A DNA stretch of 29,046 nucleotides from contig JAHEYM010000006.1 in NCBI GenBank assembly GCA_023251595.1, forward strand, positions 2,437-31,482, read 5' to 3'. The stretch is from Bacteroidota bacterium (lineage in GTDB: Bacteria; Bacteroidota; Bacteroidia; AKYH767-A; JABDAW01). The stretch's first letter is position 1. Each line of letters opens with the position of its first letter. This document shows positions 1-8,538 of this stretch, piece by piece. The notes beneath the pieces are model-generated. The model saw only the letters and a program-made list of their open reading frames with translations. It ran no database searches and had not been told where the DNA came from. Made by a program: the position numbers and the translations under genes.

Positions 1-1
1 A

Positions 2-1966
2 TGTCAATGTGATACTGCTTTGCAGACAAATTGCAACCTGTTACCCGACATTACAATTTCGTGGTACGCGCTTGTGAATGGTTCTACCGAGTACCCGCCA
101 TCCGCACCAGGTGCGGATGATGGCACCTTGCGTGTTACGGGTGCCACGCCGAATATTGGTCATGGTCCGCTAAATGTTTTCGGAATTGATTCGAACGGAA
201 TGTCAAAATTTGTTTGCGGAATCGACACATTTACTGCAAACCCAAATAGTTTCGTATGCCCCAATGGATATGCAAATCCGAAAATGCTTGCATTTCAAAG
301 ATATTATCATAAAAACGGATCAACGATGACCTCTGTAATACGGACTGCGGGACAAGTAAATTATCTTGGCGGAACCACATTATATAATGATGAATGGGGA
401 ATTTTCACACTAAGGATAAGAAATCCGTTTCAACCCGATCCTCGTCAATGGAGCATTGTTGGTTCGGGGCATAAACTTGGTTTTTGTTTAATGGATATTG
501 CGGATTGTAGTGGTGTTGCGCCACATTGTAAGGATACTAATACTGTATATAATCAGGGAACGACATTAATGGATACTGATTTTCCAAACTGGCAGTTAGG
601 TGGCGGAGCGTTTGGTTGTGATCCCGGAAATCAGGGAATTTCGAGTGGTTATGAAGATATATATAGTGAAGGATTGGATGGAATGTGGATTAATATTCCC
701 GCGGGAACCTGTAACGGAAATTATTGGATTGTATATGAAGTCGATCCGCGTAATTTATTTTTAGAAGAAGATGAAACAAATAATTATACAGCGGTTCCTT
801 TCACTCTAACCCAACAAACACCACCCGGAAATGCAATTATTCGTATTGTTCCGGAACACTTCACCCAACCCTGCACGAACACCACGATTAAGCTCACAGC
901 TACTGCAGGAACAGCGTATCTATGGAATACCGGAGACACAACACAGAGTATAATGGCAGGTGCGGGAACCTATCAGGTGATGGTAACAAATTTCTGTGGA
1001 ACAGGTTTCGCTACATATACAGTTACGGCAGGAACAACTCCTCCGGCACCAATTGCAGCAAGCGACACAATCTGTATTAATACTTCGACATTATTATCAG
1101 CGACCGGAACAAACATAACCTGGTACGATTCTCTTGGAAATACGGTAGGTACAGGAAATACTTTTTCAACCCCGATATTAAATTCATCTAAATTATATTA
1201 TGCAGAAGACGGACCTGTGGTGACACCGGGAATTTCCTCATATATCGGAAAGTTTGATTCGACGGGAGTAGGTTCCTACAGCAACAGTTCAGCGAGTCTT
1301 ATATTTAATGTATATCGACCGTTGAGATTGAAATCGGTAAAAGTAAATGCAAGCGTTGCCGGTAGTCGCACCATCCAATTATTAAATGAAATCGGAATGG
1401 TTCTCGATGCAGTCATTGTGAATATTCCTGCAGGACAATCGCGTGTGAATTTGAATTTCGATATTTACCCGGGAAGAAATTATGAGTTGCGGAATTACGG
1501 AACTGCAAATCTTTGGGCGAATAGTTCAAACGCTGTTTACCCATATACAATGCAGGATACACTCACAATCACGAATTCGAATTTCGGTGGCGGCTCTTAT
1601 TATTATTTCTATAATTGGGAAATTGAGATGGAAGGTGCCACTTGTTCAAGCAACAGGACAGCGGTGCATGTAATTGTGGATAGTTGTGCCGGTGTTCATG
1701 ATAATTGGGATCTTGATAAAAATATTTCCGTTTATCCAAATCCTTCATCCGGAGAATTTAAATTGGATGTGATCATGCCCGGAAATGGAGATGTAAACGT
1801 ATTTGTGAATGATCTGGAGGGAAGAAATCTGTATTCCAACAAATGGGAAAATATTTCAGGAAAACATTCGTACGATATTTCATTGAGTAATCTTTCAAAA
1901 GGAATTTATCTGATGAATGTTCAGATCGGCAACCGGAAATATTTGAGGAAGTTGATTATCCGATAA
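2..1966 (+). CDS. T9SS-secreted lysyl-oxidase-like protein, 5' end cut by the window edge
   Basis: The frame is open to base 2 and the first visible residues, CQCDTALQ, match residues 30-37 of the complete paralogue at 3022-5082. The TTG at 20 is therefore internal, and about 29 residues including the signal peptide are missing. The roughly 654 visible residues comprise a lysyl-oxidase-like domain (about 10-275, with TPNIGHGPLNVFG, GHKLGFCLMD, QGISSGYEDIY and DETNN), an Ig/PKD-like domain with YLWNTGDTTQSI, an Ig_7-like domain with ITWYDSLG, an unassigned beta-rich domain, and a C-terminal T9SS type A sorting domain starting at VYPNPSSGEF and ending KLIIR. Bases 365-397 encode LGGTTLYNDEW where true lysyl oxidases have the copper histidines. 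The product should be exported through the outer membrane and released or anchored at the surface. The LOX assignment rests on motif recall; loss of oxidase activity is inferred. Confidence 0.85.
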   Translation, partial: CQCDTALQTNCNLLPDITISWYALVNGSTEYPPSAPGADDGTLRVTGATPNIGHGPLNVFGIDSNGMSKFVCGIDTFTANPNSFVCPNGYANPKMLAFQRYYHKNGSTMTSVIRTAGQVNYLGGTTLYNDEWGIFTLRIRNPFQPDPRQWSIVGSGHKLGFCLMDIADCSGVAPHCKDTNTVYNQGTTLMDTDFPNWQLGGGAFGCDPGNQGISSGYEDIYSEGLDGMWINIPAGTCNGNYWIVYEVDPRNLFLEEDETNNYTAVPFTLTQQTPPGNAIIRIVPEHFTQPCTNTTIKLTATAGTAYLWNTGDTTQSIMAGAGTYQVMVTNFCGTGFATYTVTAGTTPPAPIAASDTICINTSTLLSATGTNITWYDSLGNTVGTGNTFSTPILNSSKLYYAEDGPVVTPGISSYIGKFDSTGVGSYSNSSASLIFNVYRPLRLKSVKVNASVAGSRTIQLLNEIGMVLDAVIVNIPAGQSRVNLNFDIYPGRNYELRNYGTANLWANSSNAVYPYTMQDTLTITNSNFGGGSYYYFYNWEIEMEGATCSSNRTAVHVIVDSCAGVHDNWDLDKNISVYPNPSSGEFKLDVIMPGNGDVNVFVNDLEGRNLYSNKWENISGKHSYDISLSNLSKGIYLMNVQIGNRKYLRKLIIR

Positions 1967-2065
1967 GGGTTCTTGTATTTTTCCGTTTAATAATTGGAGT
2001 TCTGTTCATTTACTCGGATTTCTCCTGTCTTTTCTTATTTTGTTGCAGAGAAAATCGTGTAAGGT

Positions 2066-2081
2066 TATGACTTAAATCATA
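2066..2081. promoter_or_regulatory. Crp/Fnr-type binding site, TATGA-N6-TCATA
   Basis: This is a perfect inverted repeat, TATGACTTAAATCATA, 53 bases upstream of the start of the CxxCH secreted protein. Its core TGAC-ttaa-ATCA has the form TGAY-N4-ATCA shared with three other intergenic sites in the window (5129, 14132, 14940). A Crp/Fnr regulator is encoded at 14161-14850. The palindrome is seen directly; binding is inferred. Confidence 0.5.
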
Positions 2082-2133
2082 GTTTTCGCTACGATAAATC
2101 TTCATTTTCGCAGGTGCAATAAACATTTGCGAT

Positions 2134-2985
2134 ATGAAGAATAAAATTCTTCTTTCAGTCCTTATCGTTTTTGCCGGATTAATACTCCGGGATTCCCTCC
2201 AAAATCAAGCCCTGACATACTCTTCGGGTGCTCCTGCAGGTTACTGCGGAAGTCCCGATTGCAATTATCTGACCTGTACTTCCTGTCATTTCGGAGACTC
2301 CGCTGTTTATATTCCTGATTTAATCACTGCGGATGTTCCGGTCGGTGGATATATTCCCGGTGATACTTTTAATATTCGTGCAGGAATTGCGATGCCCGGA
2401 CATCTCAGATTCGGTTTTGAGGTCGGTGTTCAGGATTCTGCAGGTAATGTGCAGGGAACACTTGTAGATACGAGCAGTAGGTCTCAGATCACAGATTTCG
2501 GACGGTTCATTACGCACTCATACACCGGAACACATGGCACTGACTCTCTCTCATGGGATTTCAGATGGGTGGCTCCGGTTGCAGGTACCGGTGATGTCTA
2601 TTTCTGGGGAGCGTTCAACGTAACCAATAACAGTTCAACCAATGTCGGTGATTCAATATATATTTCGACACTCGTCATAAATGAAAATCAGAGTGTCGGG
2701 GTCAACAGCAAATTAGTCGAGGGTTCGATCAATGTATTTCCAAATCCGGTTGCGGATAATTTTTACCTGACAACTACATCAGATTTACGACATGATTTCG
2801 GACTGAACTTGTTTGATATAAGCGGAAAACCGGTGATACTGAATATTCAGAGGATGAGTCCGACTCCATTCACGACATATCATATTGAATTACCAAATGA
2901 ATTGCCAACCGGAATTTATTTTCTGGTAGTTAATTCCGGCAACTCATCGGTTACGAAAAAGATCATGATCTCTCAAAATAATTAA
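2134..2985 (+). CDS. Secreted choice-of-anchor-V/Reeler-like protein with CxxCH motif and T9SS sorting domain
   Basis: The 283-residue product has an N-terminal hydrophobic export signal (about 1-25). Next comes the segment YSSGAPAGYCGSPD leading to CTSCH at residues 48-52, a possible single c-type haem site. This arrangement, followed by a beta-rich domain with FRAG/FNIRAGI, DFGRFITHS and a YFWGAFNVTN-type strand, is typical of the choice-of-anchor V (Reeler-like) family of the phylum. The C-terminus from about residue 200 (INVFPNPVADNFYL to KKIMISQNN) is a T9SS type A sorting domain. The gene lies between two lysyl-oxidase-like paralogues on the same strand, only 36 bases before the second. 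A Crp/Fnr-type palindrome sits 53 bases upstream. The function is unknown, and haem attachment at CTSCH is plausible but unproven. Confidence 0.8.
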   Translation: MKNKILLSVLIVFAGLILRDSLQNQALTYSSGAPAGYCGSPDCNYLTCTSCHFGDSAVYIPDLITADVPVGGYIPGDTFNIRAGIAMPGHLRFGFEVGVQDSAGNVQGTLVDTSSRSQITDFGRFITHSYTGTHGTDSLSWDFRWVAPVAGTGDVYFWGAFNVTNNSSTNVGDSIYISTLVINENQSVGVNSKLVEGSINVFPNPVADNFYLTTTSDLRHDFGLNLFDISGKPVILNIQRMSPTPFTTYHIELPNELPTGIYFLVVNSGNSSVTKKIMISQNN

Positions 2986-3021
2986 TTCAACTGATATTTC
3001 TCCCCACTTAAAAAACAACGC

Positions 3022-5082
3022 ATGAAAAAAATCCTTACCACACTTTGCGCACTATTATTTGCAGTTCAGTTCTCTTCCGCCCAATGCACTACTACAAATG
3101 CAACAAGCTGTCAGTGCGATACAGCGCTCTCCACAGATTGTAATTTACTACCCGATATTACAATTTCGTGGAATGCCCTTCTTACATATATGGGAGGTCC
3201 CACCGAATATTCACAAACTGGAAATGGGGTAAATAATGGAAGGTTGAAAGTAAGTGGTGCCACACCAAATATCGGTCATGGTCCTTTAAATGTTTTTGGC
3301 ATTGATGGGTCAGGAAATTCAACATTTATCTGCGGAACAGATACTGTAGTTGCACCCACAGCGAATTTTGTTTGTCCGAACGGAAATCCGCTTCCTCATT
3401 TATTGGCATATCAACGCATTTATCACAAATCAGGAAACACGATGAGTTCGTGGATAAGACCTTCTGGTCAGGTTACTTATCGTGGCGGAACAACTTTATA
3501 TAATGATGAATGGGGAATTTTTACACTGCGTATTCGTAACCCATTTCAACCTGATCCAAGACAATGGAGTATCGTGGGCTTCGGACATAAGTTAGGTTTC
3601 TGTTTAATGGATTATAATCAATGCAGCGACTGGCCGGGTCATTGCCGCGACACAAATACTATATATAATCAGGGTACGGTTATGTTGAATGGTGCTTTTC
3701 CTAACTGGCAGTTAGGTGGTGGTGGTTATGGCTGCGATCCTTACGGACAAGGCATCTCGAGTGGTTATGAAGATATATATAGTGAAAATTTAGATGGAAT
3801 GTGGATCAATATTCCACCCGGAACATGCAACGGAAATTATTGGATTGTGTATGAAGTCGATCCGCATAATTATTTTCTTGAAGAAGATGAAACAAATAAT
3901 TATACAGCCGTTCCATTTACATTGACATTGCAAAGTCCACCTGGAACAGCTACAATCGCTATTCTTCCTGACCGATATACTTTGCCTTGTTCAAACACTA
4001 CGATTAAACTCACCGCTACTGCGGGTACATCCTATTTGTGGAACACCGGAGATACCGTTCAAAGTATCTGGGCTGGACCCGGTACATATACAGTTACAGT
4101 GACCAATTTCTGCGGAACAGGTACTGCCTCATATACAGTTGCACCCGGCGTCACTCCTGCAGCACCAACAGCGGCGAACGACACTATTTGCGTAAATACC
4201 TCAGCCGCTTTAAATGCCACAGGAACAAATATTACCTGGTACGATTCGCTTGGAAATTCTGTCGGAACAGGAAATACATTTAATACTCCGATACTTTCTT
4301 CATCACAATTATATTATGCGGAAGACGGACCGTTAACAACACCGGGCACTTCTTCTTATATAGGAAAAGTCGATTCATTGTCTGCGGGCGCGTATAGCAG
4401 CAGCGCAAACTACCCGTTCTTCACAGTTTATCGGCCTCTGAAAATTAAATCTGTAAAAGTATTTGCAAACGGGGCTGGTAACCGCACCATTCAATTGATG
4501 AATCAGATTGGAATTATTCTCGACGCGAGAATTATTAATATTCCGGCGGGCGAATCGCGCATTGATTTGAACTTCGATTTACAACCTGGGAAAAATTATT
4601 CAATACGCGGCTACGGAACGATGAATTTATTTAGAAACAGTGCCGGTGCCGCCTACCCTTATGTAATGCAGGATACACTAAGCATTGACAGCGCGAGCAA
4701 TGGAATGGGATCATATTATTTCTTTTATAATTGGGAAATTGAAACGGGTGGTTCAACCTGCACCAGTCCCAGAACTCCGGTACATGCAATTGTTCAAACC
4801 TGCATCGGCATTGATGATAAATCTGACTTAAACAGAAATATTTCTCTGTATCCGAATCCTTCAAAAGGTGAATTTCATTTAGATATAGTAATGCCTTCGA
4901 CCGGTGATGTGAATGCGTCAGTTACGGATATTGCAGGTAGAGAATTATATAAATCGAAATGGACGAATGTGACAGGAAAACAATCCTATAATGTTTCGCT
5001 CAGTCATTTATCCAAAGGAGTATATTTCATGAATCTCAGAATAGGTAATAAGAAATATGTACGAAAACTAATAATTGAGTAA
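3022..5082 (+). CDS. T9SS-secreted lysyl-oxidase-like protein lacking the copper histidines
   Basis: This is a complete 686-residue paralogue of the gene at 2-1966. The signal peptide spans about residues 1-20, with probable cleavage before QCTTT. A lysyl-oxidase-like domain covers about residues 40-305: LLPDITISW, TPNIGHGPLNVFG (81-93), QRIYH (131-135), GHKLGFCLMD (188-197), QGISSGYEDIY (243-253) and EEDETNNY (287-294). K190 and Y253 match the lysine and tyrosine (human K320 and Y355) that form the LTQ cofactor. Where the copper motif HxxHxHxH should be, residues 154-161 read RGGTTLYN, so all four histidines are gone. An Ig/PKD-like domain (about 310-375), an Ig_7-like domain (about 378-440), a beta-rich domain (about 445-590) and a T9SS type A sorting domain (about 612-686, LYPNPSKGEF to KLIIE) follow. 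Likely a surface structural or binding protein; classical amine oxidase activity is unlikely. Confidence 0.88.
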   Translation: MKKILTTLCALLFAVQFSSAQCTTTNATSCQCDTALSTDCNLLPDITISWNALLTYMGGPTEYSQTGNGVNNGRLKVSGATPNIGHGPLNVFGIDGSGNSTFICGTDTVVAPTANFVCPNGNPLPHLLAYQRIYHKSGNTMSSWIRPSGQVTYRGGTTLYNDEWGIFTLRIRNPFQPDPRQWSIVGFGHKLGFCLMDYNQCSDWPGHCRDTNTIYNQGTVMLNGAFPNWQLGGGGYGCDPYGQGISSGYEDIYSENLDGMWINIPPGTCNGNYWIVYEVDPHNYFLEEDETNNYTAVPFTLTLQSPPGTATIAILPDRYTLPCSNTTIKLTATAGTSYLWNTGDTVQSIWAGPGTYTVTVTNFCGTGTASYTVAPGVTPAAPTAANDTICVNTSAALNATGTNITWYDSLGNSVGTGNTFNTPILSSSQLYYAEDGPLTTPGTSSYIGKVDSLSAGAYSSSANYPFFTVYRPLKIKSVKVFANGAGNRTIQLMNQIGIILDARIINIPAGESRIDLNFDLQPGKNYSIRGYGTMNLFRNSAGAAYPYVMQDTLSIDSASNGMGSYYFFYNWEIETGGSTCTSPRTPVHAIVQTCIGIDDKSDLNRNISLYPNPSKGEFHLDIVMPSTGDVNASVTDIAGRELYKSKWTNVTGKQSYNVSLSHLSKGVYFMNLRIGNKKYVRKLIIE

Positions 5083-5101
5083 GTGTTGATAGGTTGTAAA
5101 T

Positions 5102-5129
5102 GTAGAGACGTTACATGTAACGTCTCTAC
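5102..5129. repeat. Perfect 28-base intergenic palindrome, REP-like
   Basis: The arms GTAGAGACGTTAC and GTAACGTCTCTAC flank a central AT, giving a perfect 28-base palindrome 20 bases after the stop of the lysyl-oxidase-like gene. No T-run follows, so it is a poor intrinsic terminator. A related palindrome with the same GTAGAG-CGTT-CATG-AACG skeleton lies at 24072-24095, again at a gene end. This suggests a dispersed REP-like family. Confidence 0.7.
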
Positions 5130-5142
5130 TGATAACCATCAA
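5129..5142. promoter_or_regulatory. Fnr-like box upstream of the electron-transfer operon
   Basis: CTGATAACCATCAA matches the Fnr consensus TTGAT-N4-ATCAA at nine of its ten defined bases. It ends 24 bases before the ATG at 5167 and abuts the preceding palindrome by one base. It is one of four TGAY-N4-ATCA sites in intergenic DNA here. I saw no clear TAnnTTTG element between it and the start codon, so whether it activates or represses cannot be told. Confidence 0.5.
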
Positions 5143-5166
5143 CCATTTTTACCAACCCTCAAAATT

Positions 5167-7203
5167 ATGGAAATTGCGAAAAAGAAAAATTACAGTAAGT
5201 GGCGTGCAGGAACATTAATTTCAGTATATGTACTCTTCGGAATACATATCATTCATTGGAAAATTGCAAAAAGCACCCTCGCACCTTTAGAACTTAACGA
5301 AGTTCTTTACACGGTTCATCAGGGAATTGTAACCGCCGGATTTATATTCATGGCGATTACACTTATCGCAACACTCATCTTCGGACGATTCTTCTGTTCA
5401 TGGGCTTGTCATATTCTGGCGCTGCAGGATTTCTCTGTATGGCTTTTGCAGAAAATGCATATTAAACCGATGCATATTAAAAGTCGCGCAATGTTTTTAA
5501 TTCCCATTGCTGCACTTTTCTATCTGTTTGTATGGCCACAAATCGTACGTATATATAATGGTGTGCCGATGCCATCATTCCGTGTGTTGACGGACAAAGA
5601 TGGTTGGGCATCATTTGTTACAACAGATTATTGGCGCAACCTCCCCTCCATTCCGATCATTATATTAACTTTTTTTGCTGCAGGTTTTGTTGTCGTTTAT
5701 CTTTTAGGTTCGCGAGGATTTTGCAGTAACGTTTGTCCCTATGGCGTAGTATATGGATTGGCTGATAAAATCGCTCCCGGAAAAATAAAATTAACGGGTA
5801 ATGTTAATCAATGTGCCGGATGCACTGCCTGCACGGCAGCTTGTACCTCTCATATCTTAGTTCATAAAGAAATAAAAGAATTTGGAAAAGTAGTGAACTC
5901 CAATTGTTTGAAAGATTTGGATTGTGTTACTGCATGTCCGAAAGACATTCTGCATTTCGGATTCACGAAACCATCGTTTGGGAAATCGCTTCCAAAAGCT
6001 GAAAGAACAGCTTATTCTTTTACGCTTTTTGAAGAACTGCAATTGGCTTTTTTTACAATTGCTTATATATTAATTTACCGCGGACTTTATGACACCATTC
6101 CTTTCCTTCTCGGGCTTGGACTTGCAGTGGTTCTTGGTTATTTTACGGTTATGTTCATTCGATTATTCACAACAGAATATGTGCATGTCGCGAAATTTGT
6201 TTTGAGACAGGGAGGAAGCATGAAACAAGCGGGAAAAATTTATGCTTCTACGCTTTCTCTTGTTATTCTATTTACTGTCCATAGTGCTTACATCCATTAT
6301 CATTCTTATGTGGGTGAAGCGCTTTATAATCAAATTGTAGTTGCGGGTAAAGATGTAAAACTTGTTTCTGACTCGAAGGAAACACAAGCTACACTTGAAG
6401 ATGCACTAAGTCATTTGCAAAAAGCGGATAGCTACGGAATTTATACGCCATTGAGTTTGAACAGGGAACTTGCCGCTATATATATATTTAAAAAGGACAT
6501 GCCGGCAGCGAAGATTCAGTTGCAGGAAATGCTTACAAAAAATCCGAAAGATATAGAAGCAAGATTAAGGATTGCAAAACTTTTATATGTTGATGGAAAA
6601 GAACAGGAATGTTCAAATGAACTAAAGCTATTATTGGAAACCAATGTAAATCTCTCCACCTTTTCTCACGATAAAGCAATTCGTTCTGACGCGCTTGTAA
6701 CGTTGGGTCATATTGAAGAAAAGAATGGCTTTGCATCTTCTGCACTCAATCGTTATGTGGAAGCCGAAAAAGAAAATCCAAAAAATGGTGAAGCCCTTTT
6801 AGCACTGGGAGTGAGTTACACAAACAGTGGCAGAGCACAGGAAGGTGAAAAATATCTTTTGCTCTGCGACAGTTTAACACCTCACTCCGCGGTGATTCTG
6901 AACAATCTCTCAACTATATATTTAAAAACACATCAAACAGAAAAGGCAATTACAAAGCTCAATGAATTGGTAAAAATTCAACCCGATAATTCACAGGCAT
7001 TATATAATCTTGGCATGCTGTTTCTGAAAATCGGTGATAAAGAAAACTCTGCACGTGTGTTGAAAAACGCAGTCGATGTGAATCCTTCATTCTTAAATGC
7101 ACATATTGGTTTTTCTATGGTGTTGGATAGTTTGGGGAGAAAAGAAGAATCTGATCAACAAAAGAAAATCATTCAGGAATTAAAAAACAAGAAGGGAGTT
7201 TGA
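5167..7203 (+). CDS. Membrane ferredoxin-type (NapH/CcoG-like) electron-transfer protein fused to TPR domain
   Basis: The 678-residue product has about seven membrane helices and cysteine motifs of the NapH/NosR/CcoG kind: FCSWACH (C77, C81) and FCSNVCPYG (C186, C190). A cytoplasmic-type ferredoxin module follows, with C216xxC219xxC222xxxC226 and a second cluster C247xxD250xxC253xxxC257P in which aspartate replaces the second cysteine. After the last helix (about 365-385), residues about 408-678 are helical TPR repeats, for example ALLALGVSYTNSGRAQEGEKY and ALYNLGMLFLKIGD. The probable role is to pass electrons between the membrane quinone pool and the cytochromes encoded next. The ATG at 5167 is preferred over the upstream GTG at 5083, because the extra 28 residues only translate the palindrome. 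It is first in a four-gene operon; the next ATG follows its stop by one base. Confidence 0.82.
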   Translation: MEIAKKKNYSKWRAGTLISVYVLFGIHIIHWKIAKSTLAPLELNEVLYTVHQGIVTAGFIFMAITLIATLIFGRFFCSWACHILALQDFSVWLLQKMHIKPMHIKSRAMFLIPIAALFYLFVWPQIVRIYNGVPMPSFRVLTDKDGWASFVTTDYWRNLPSIPIIILTFFAAGFVVVYLLGSRGFCSNVCPYGVVYGLADKIAPGKIKLTGNVNQCAGCTACTAACTSHILVHKEIKEFGKVVNSNCLKDLDCVTACPKDILHFGFTKPSFGKSLPKAERTAYSFTLFEELQLAFFTIAYILIYRGLYDTIPFLLGLGLAVVLGYFTVMFIRLFTTEYVHVAKFVLRQGGSMKQAGKIYASTLSLVILFTVHSAYIHYHSYVGEALYNQIVVAGKDVKLVSDSKETQATLEDALSHLQKADSYGIYTPLSLNRELAAIYIFKKDMPAAKIQLQEMLTKNPKDIEARLRIAKLLYVDGKEQECSNELKLLLETNVNLSTFSHDKAIRSDALVTLGHIEEKNGFASSALNRYVEAEKENPKNGEALLALGVSYTNSGRAQEGEKYLLLCDSLTPHSAVILNNLSTIYLKTHQTEKAITKLNELVKIQPDNSQALYNLGMLFLKIGDKENSARVLKNAVDVNPSFLNAHIGFSMVLDSLGRKEESDQQKKIIQELKNKKGV

Positions 7204-7204
7204 C

Positions 7205-7627
7205 ATGAAAACTAAATATTCGTTCGGATTTTTTGCTGCACTATTATTTGTCTGGTATTTCTCGACCAGCTCAACGCAATTGCAATCTAAACAAGCAGGC
7301 ACCACAGGTTGGGAAGTACCTGCGATGGCAAATGCTTTCGTAAATCCGTTTGGCGCTGATCCGAAAGCAGCGGAAGAAGGAAAAAAGATATATGAAGCTA
7401 CCTGTTGGACCTGTCATGGTCTGGAAGGAAAAGGCGATGGTCCGGCGGCGGCAACTCTTAATCCGAAACCGGCAGATCATACTTCACCCGTATTTCAGCA
7501 ACAAACAGATGGAGCCATATTCTGGAAAATAACCACCGGTCGCGGACAGATGGCTCCTTTTGGTGAATCGCTGTCAAAACAACAGAGATGGAAATTAGTC
7601 AGCTATATACGTACGCTTGTGAAATAA
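7205..7627 (+). CDS. Monohaem class I cytochrome c
   Basis: The 140-residue protein has an N-terminal hydrophobic segment (about 6-21) that is either a signal peptide or a membrane anchor. A c-type haem site follows, CWTCH at residues 67-71, with the usual context GKKIYEATCWTCHGLEGKGDGPAA. The sixth haem ligand is probably M116 in GRGQMAPFG, followed by the C-terminal helix QQRWKLVSYIRTL. This is a standard small periplasmic or inner-membrane-anchored electron carrier. It begins one base after the stop of the ferredoxin-TPR gene, with an AGAAGGGAG purine run before its ATG, so it is co-translated or nearly so. The natural electron donor is the upstream membrane protein and the acceptor may be the lipoprotein cytochrome at 8535; both are inferred from context. 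Confidence 0.9.
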   Translation: MKTKYSFGFFAALLFVWYFSTSSTQLQSKQAGTTGWEVPAMANAFVNPFGADPKAAEEGKKIYEATCWTCHGLEGKGDGPAAATLNPKPADHTSPVFQQQTDGAIFWKITTGRGQMAPFGESLSKQQRWKLVSYIRTLVK

Positions 7628-7638
7628 TCTTCTTTCAA

Positions 7639-8538
7639 ATGAAAAATAAAATTTTGTTTTCGGTTTCTTTTTTTCTCTTCATTTTCTCCACATGCGTTTT
7701 TTCGCAAATGGAGAAAGAGTATATATATGGAACTTTTCGCAGCCGGCAGTTAATCAATACGCAGACTACAGAAATGCTTCCTGTTAAAAGTTTTGATTTC
7801 ACAATTCGTCACCGCTTCGGAAGTATGGGTCTTGACAGTACTGCATATCAACAATTTCTTGGTCTGGATCTGCCCGCAAATATTCGTTTCTCTTTTGCAC
7901 TGCCGATTTCCAAAAGATTAATGATTGGTGCAGGTCGTACAAAAAACGGAAAGACCATTGATGGAGAAATAAAATTTTTACTGTTCCGGCAGGCGGAGGA
8001 AAATAATCCCCCTGTAAATATAGCGCTTTATTTCAGTCCTGCAATCACAACCGGAGCCTTTCCTTTAATACCGGAATACGCGTATAAACCGGATAGTATC
8101 ACACCGTTCAGATATCGTTTTTCGCATCGGATGGCATATAATTCGCAGATTATTATTTCAAGAAAGTTTTCGGAGAAGTTCTCTGCGCAAATTGCCGGTG
8201 TATTGATTTATAAAAATTTAGTTTCCCCAAGCGAAGAAAATCAAACGTTGGTAGTGCCTGTGGGCTTGGGTTACAGAACCGGTATTAATTCATCAGTACT
8301 CATAGAGTACGCACATCGTTTCAACAATCGTCCAAGGAAAAATGAGTATCCGATCGCGCTTGCTTATGAAATGGGAACAGTAGGTCATGTATTTCAAATC
8401 GTATTTTCTTCTTCACAGGAATTAATAGAACAGGAAATATATACAAAAAATTCATTCGATTATCTGAAAAAGAAATTCTGTATGGGCTTCAATTTACGAA
8501 GAACATTCTGGGTGAAAAAAAAGATTACACATACATGA
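7639..8538 (+). CDS. DUF5777-like outer-membrane beta-barrel protein
   Basis: The 299-residue protein has a clear signal peptide (about 1-22, cut before QMEKEY). The body is made of alternating amphipathic strands with the early motif YGTFRSRQLINTQTTE and FDFTIRHRFG, which I recognise as the DUF5777 beta-barrel family of Bacteroidota. Later strands such as RFSFALPISKRLMIGAGRTK, VNIALYFSPAITTG and FSAQIAGVLIYKN fit a transmembrane barrel. An upstream in-frame ATG at 7588 is rejected because it would remove the signal peptide from the N-terminus and overlap the cytochrome gene by 40 bases; the ATG at 7639 starts MKNKILFSV. The gene follows the cytochrome by 11 bases and overlaps the next gene by four (ATGA). 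The family has no assigned biochemical role that I know of. Its neighbours suggest it works with c-type cytochromes. Confidence 0.75.
   Translation: MKNKILFSVSFFLFIFSTCVFSQMEKEYIYGTFRSRQLINTQTTEMLPVKSFDFTIRHRFGSMGLDSTAYQQFLGLDLPANIRFSFALPISKRLMIGAGRTKNGKTIDGEIKFLLFRQAEENNPPVNIALYFSPAITTGAFPLIPEYAYKPDSITPFRYRFSHRMAYNSQIIISRKFSEKFSAQIAGVLIYKNLVSPSEENQTLVVPVGLGYRTGINSSVLIEYAHRFNNRPRKNEYPIALAYEMGTVGHVFQIVFSSSQELIEQEIYTKNSFDYLKKKFCMGFNLRRTFWVKKKITHT

Noticed and set aside
5083..5166. A GTG-started N-terminal extension of the ferredoxin-TPR protein
   Set aside because: It begins at the base after the previous stop, translates a perfect palindrome and an Fnr-like box, and has no family-like sequence; the ATG at 5167 gives a normal N-terminus.
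7588..7638. An earlier ATG for the beta-barrel gene
   Set aside because: It would overlap the cytochrome gene and bury the signal peptide.
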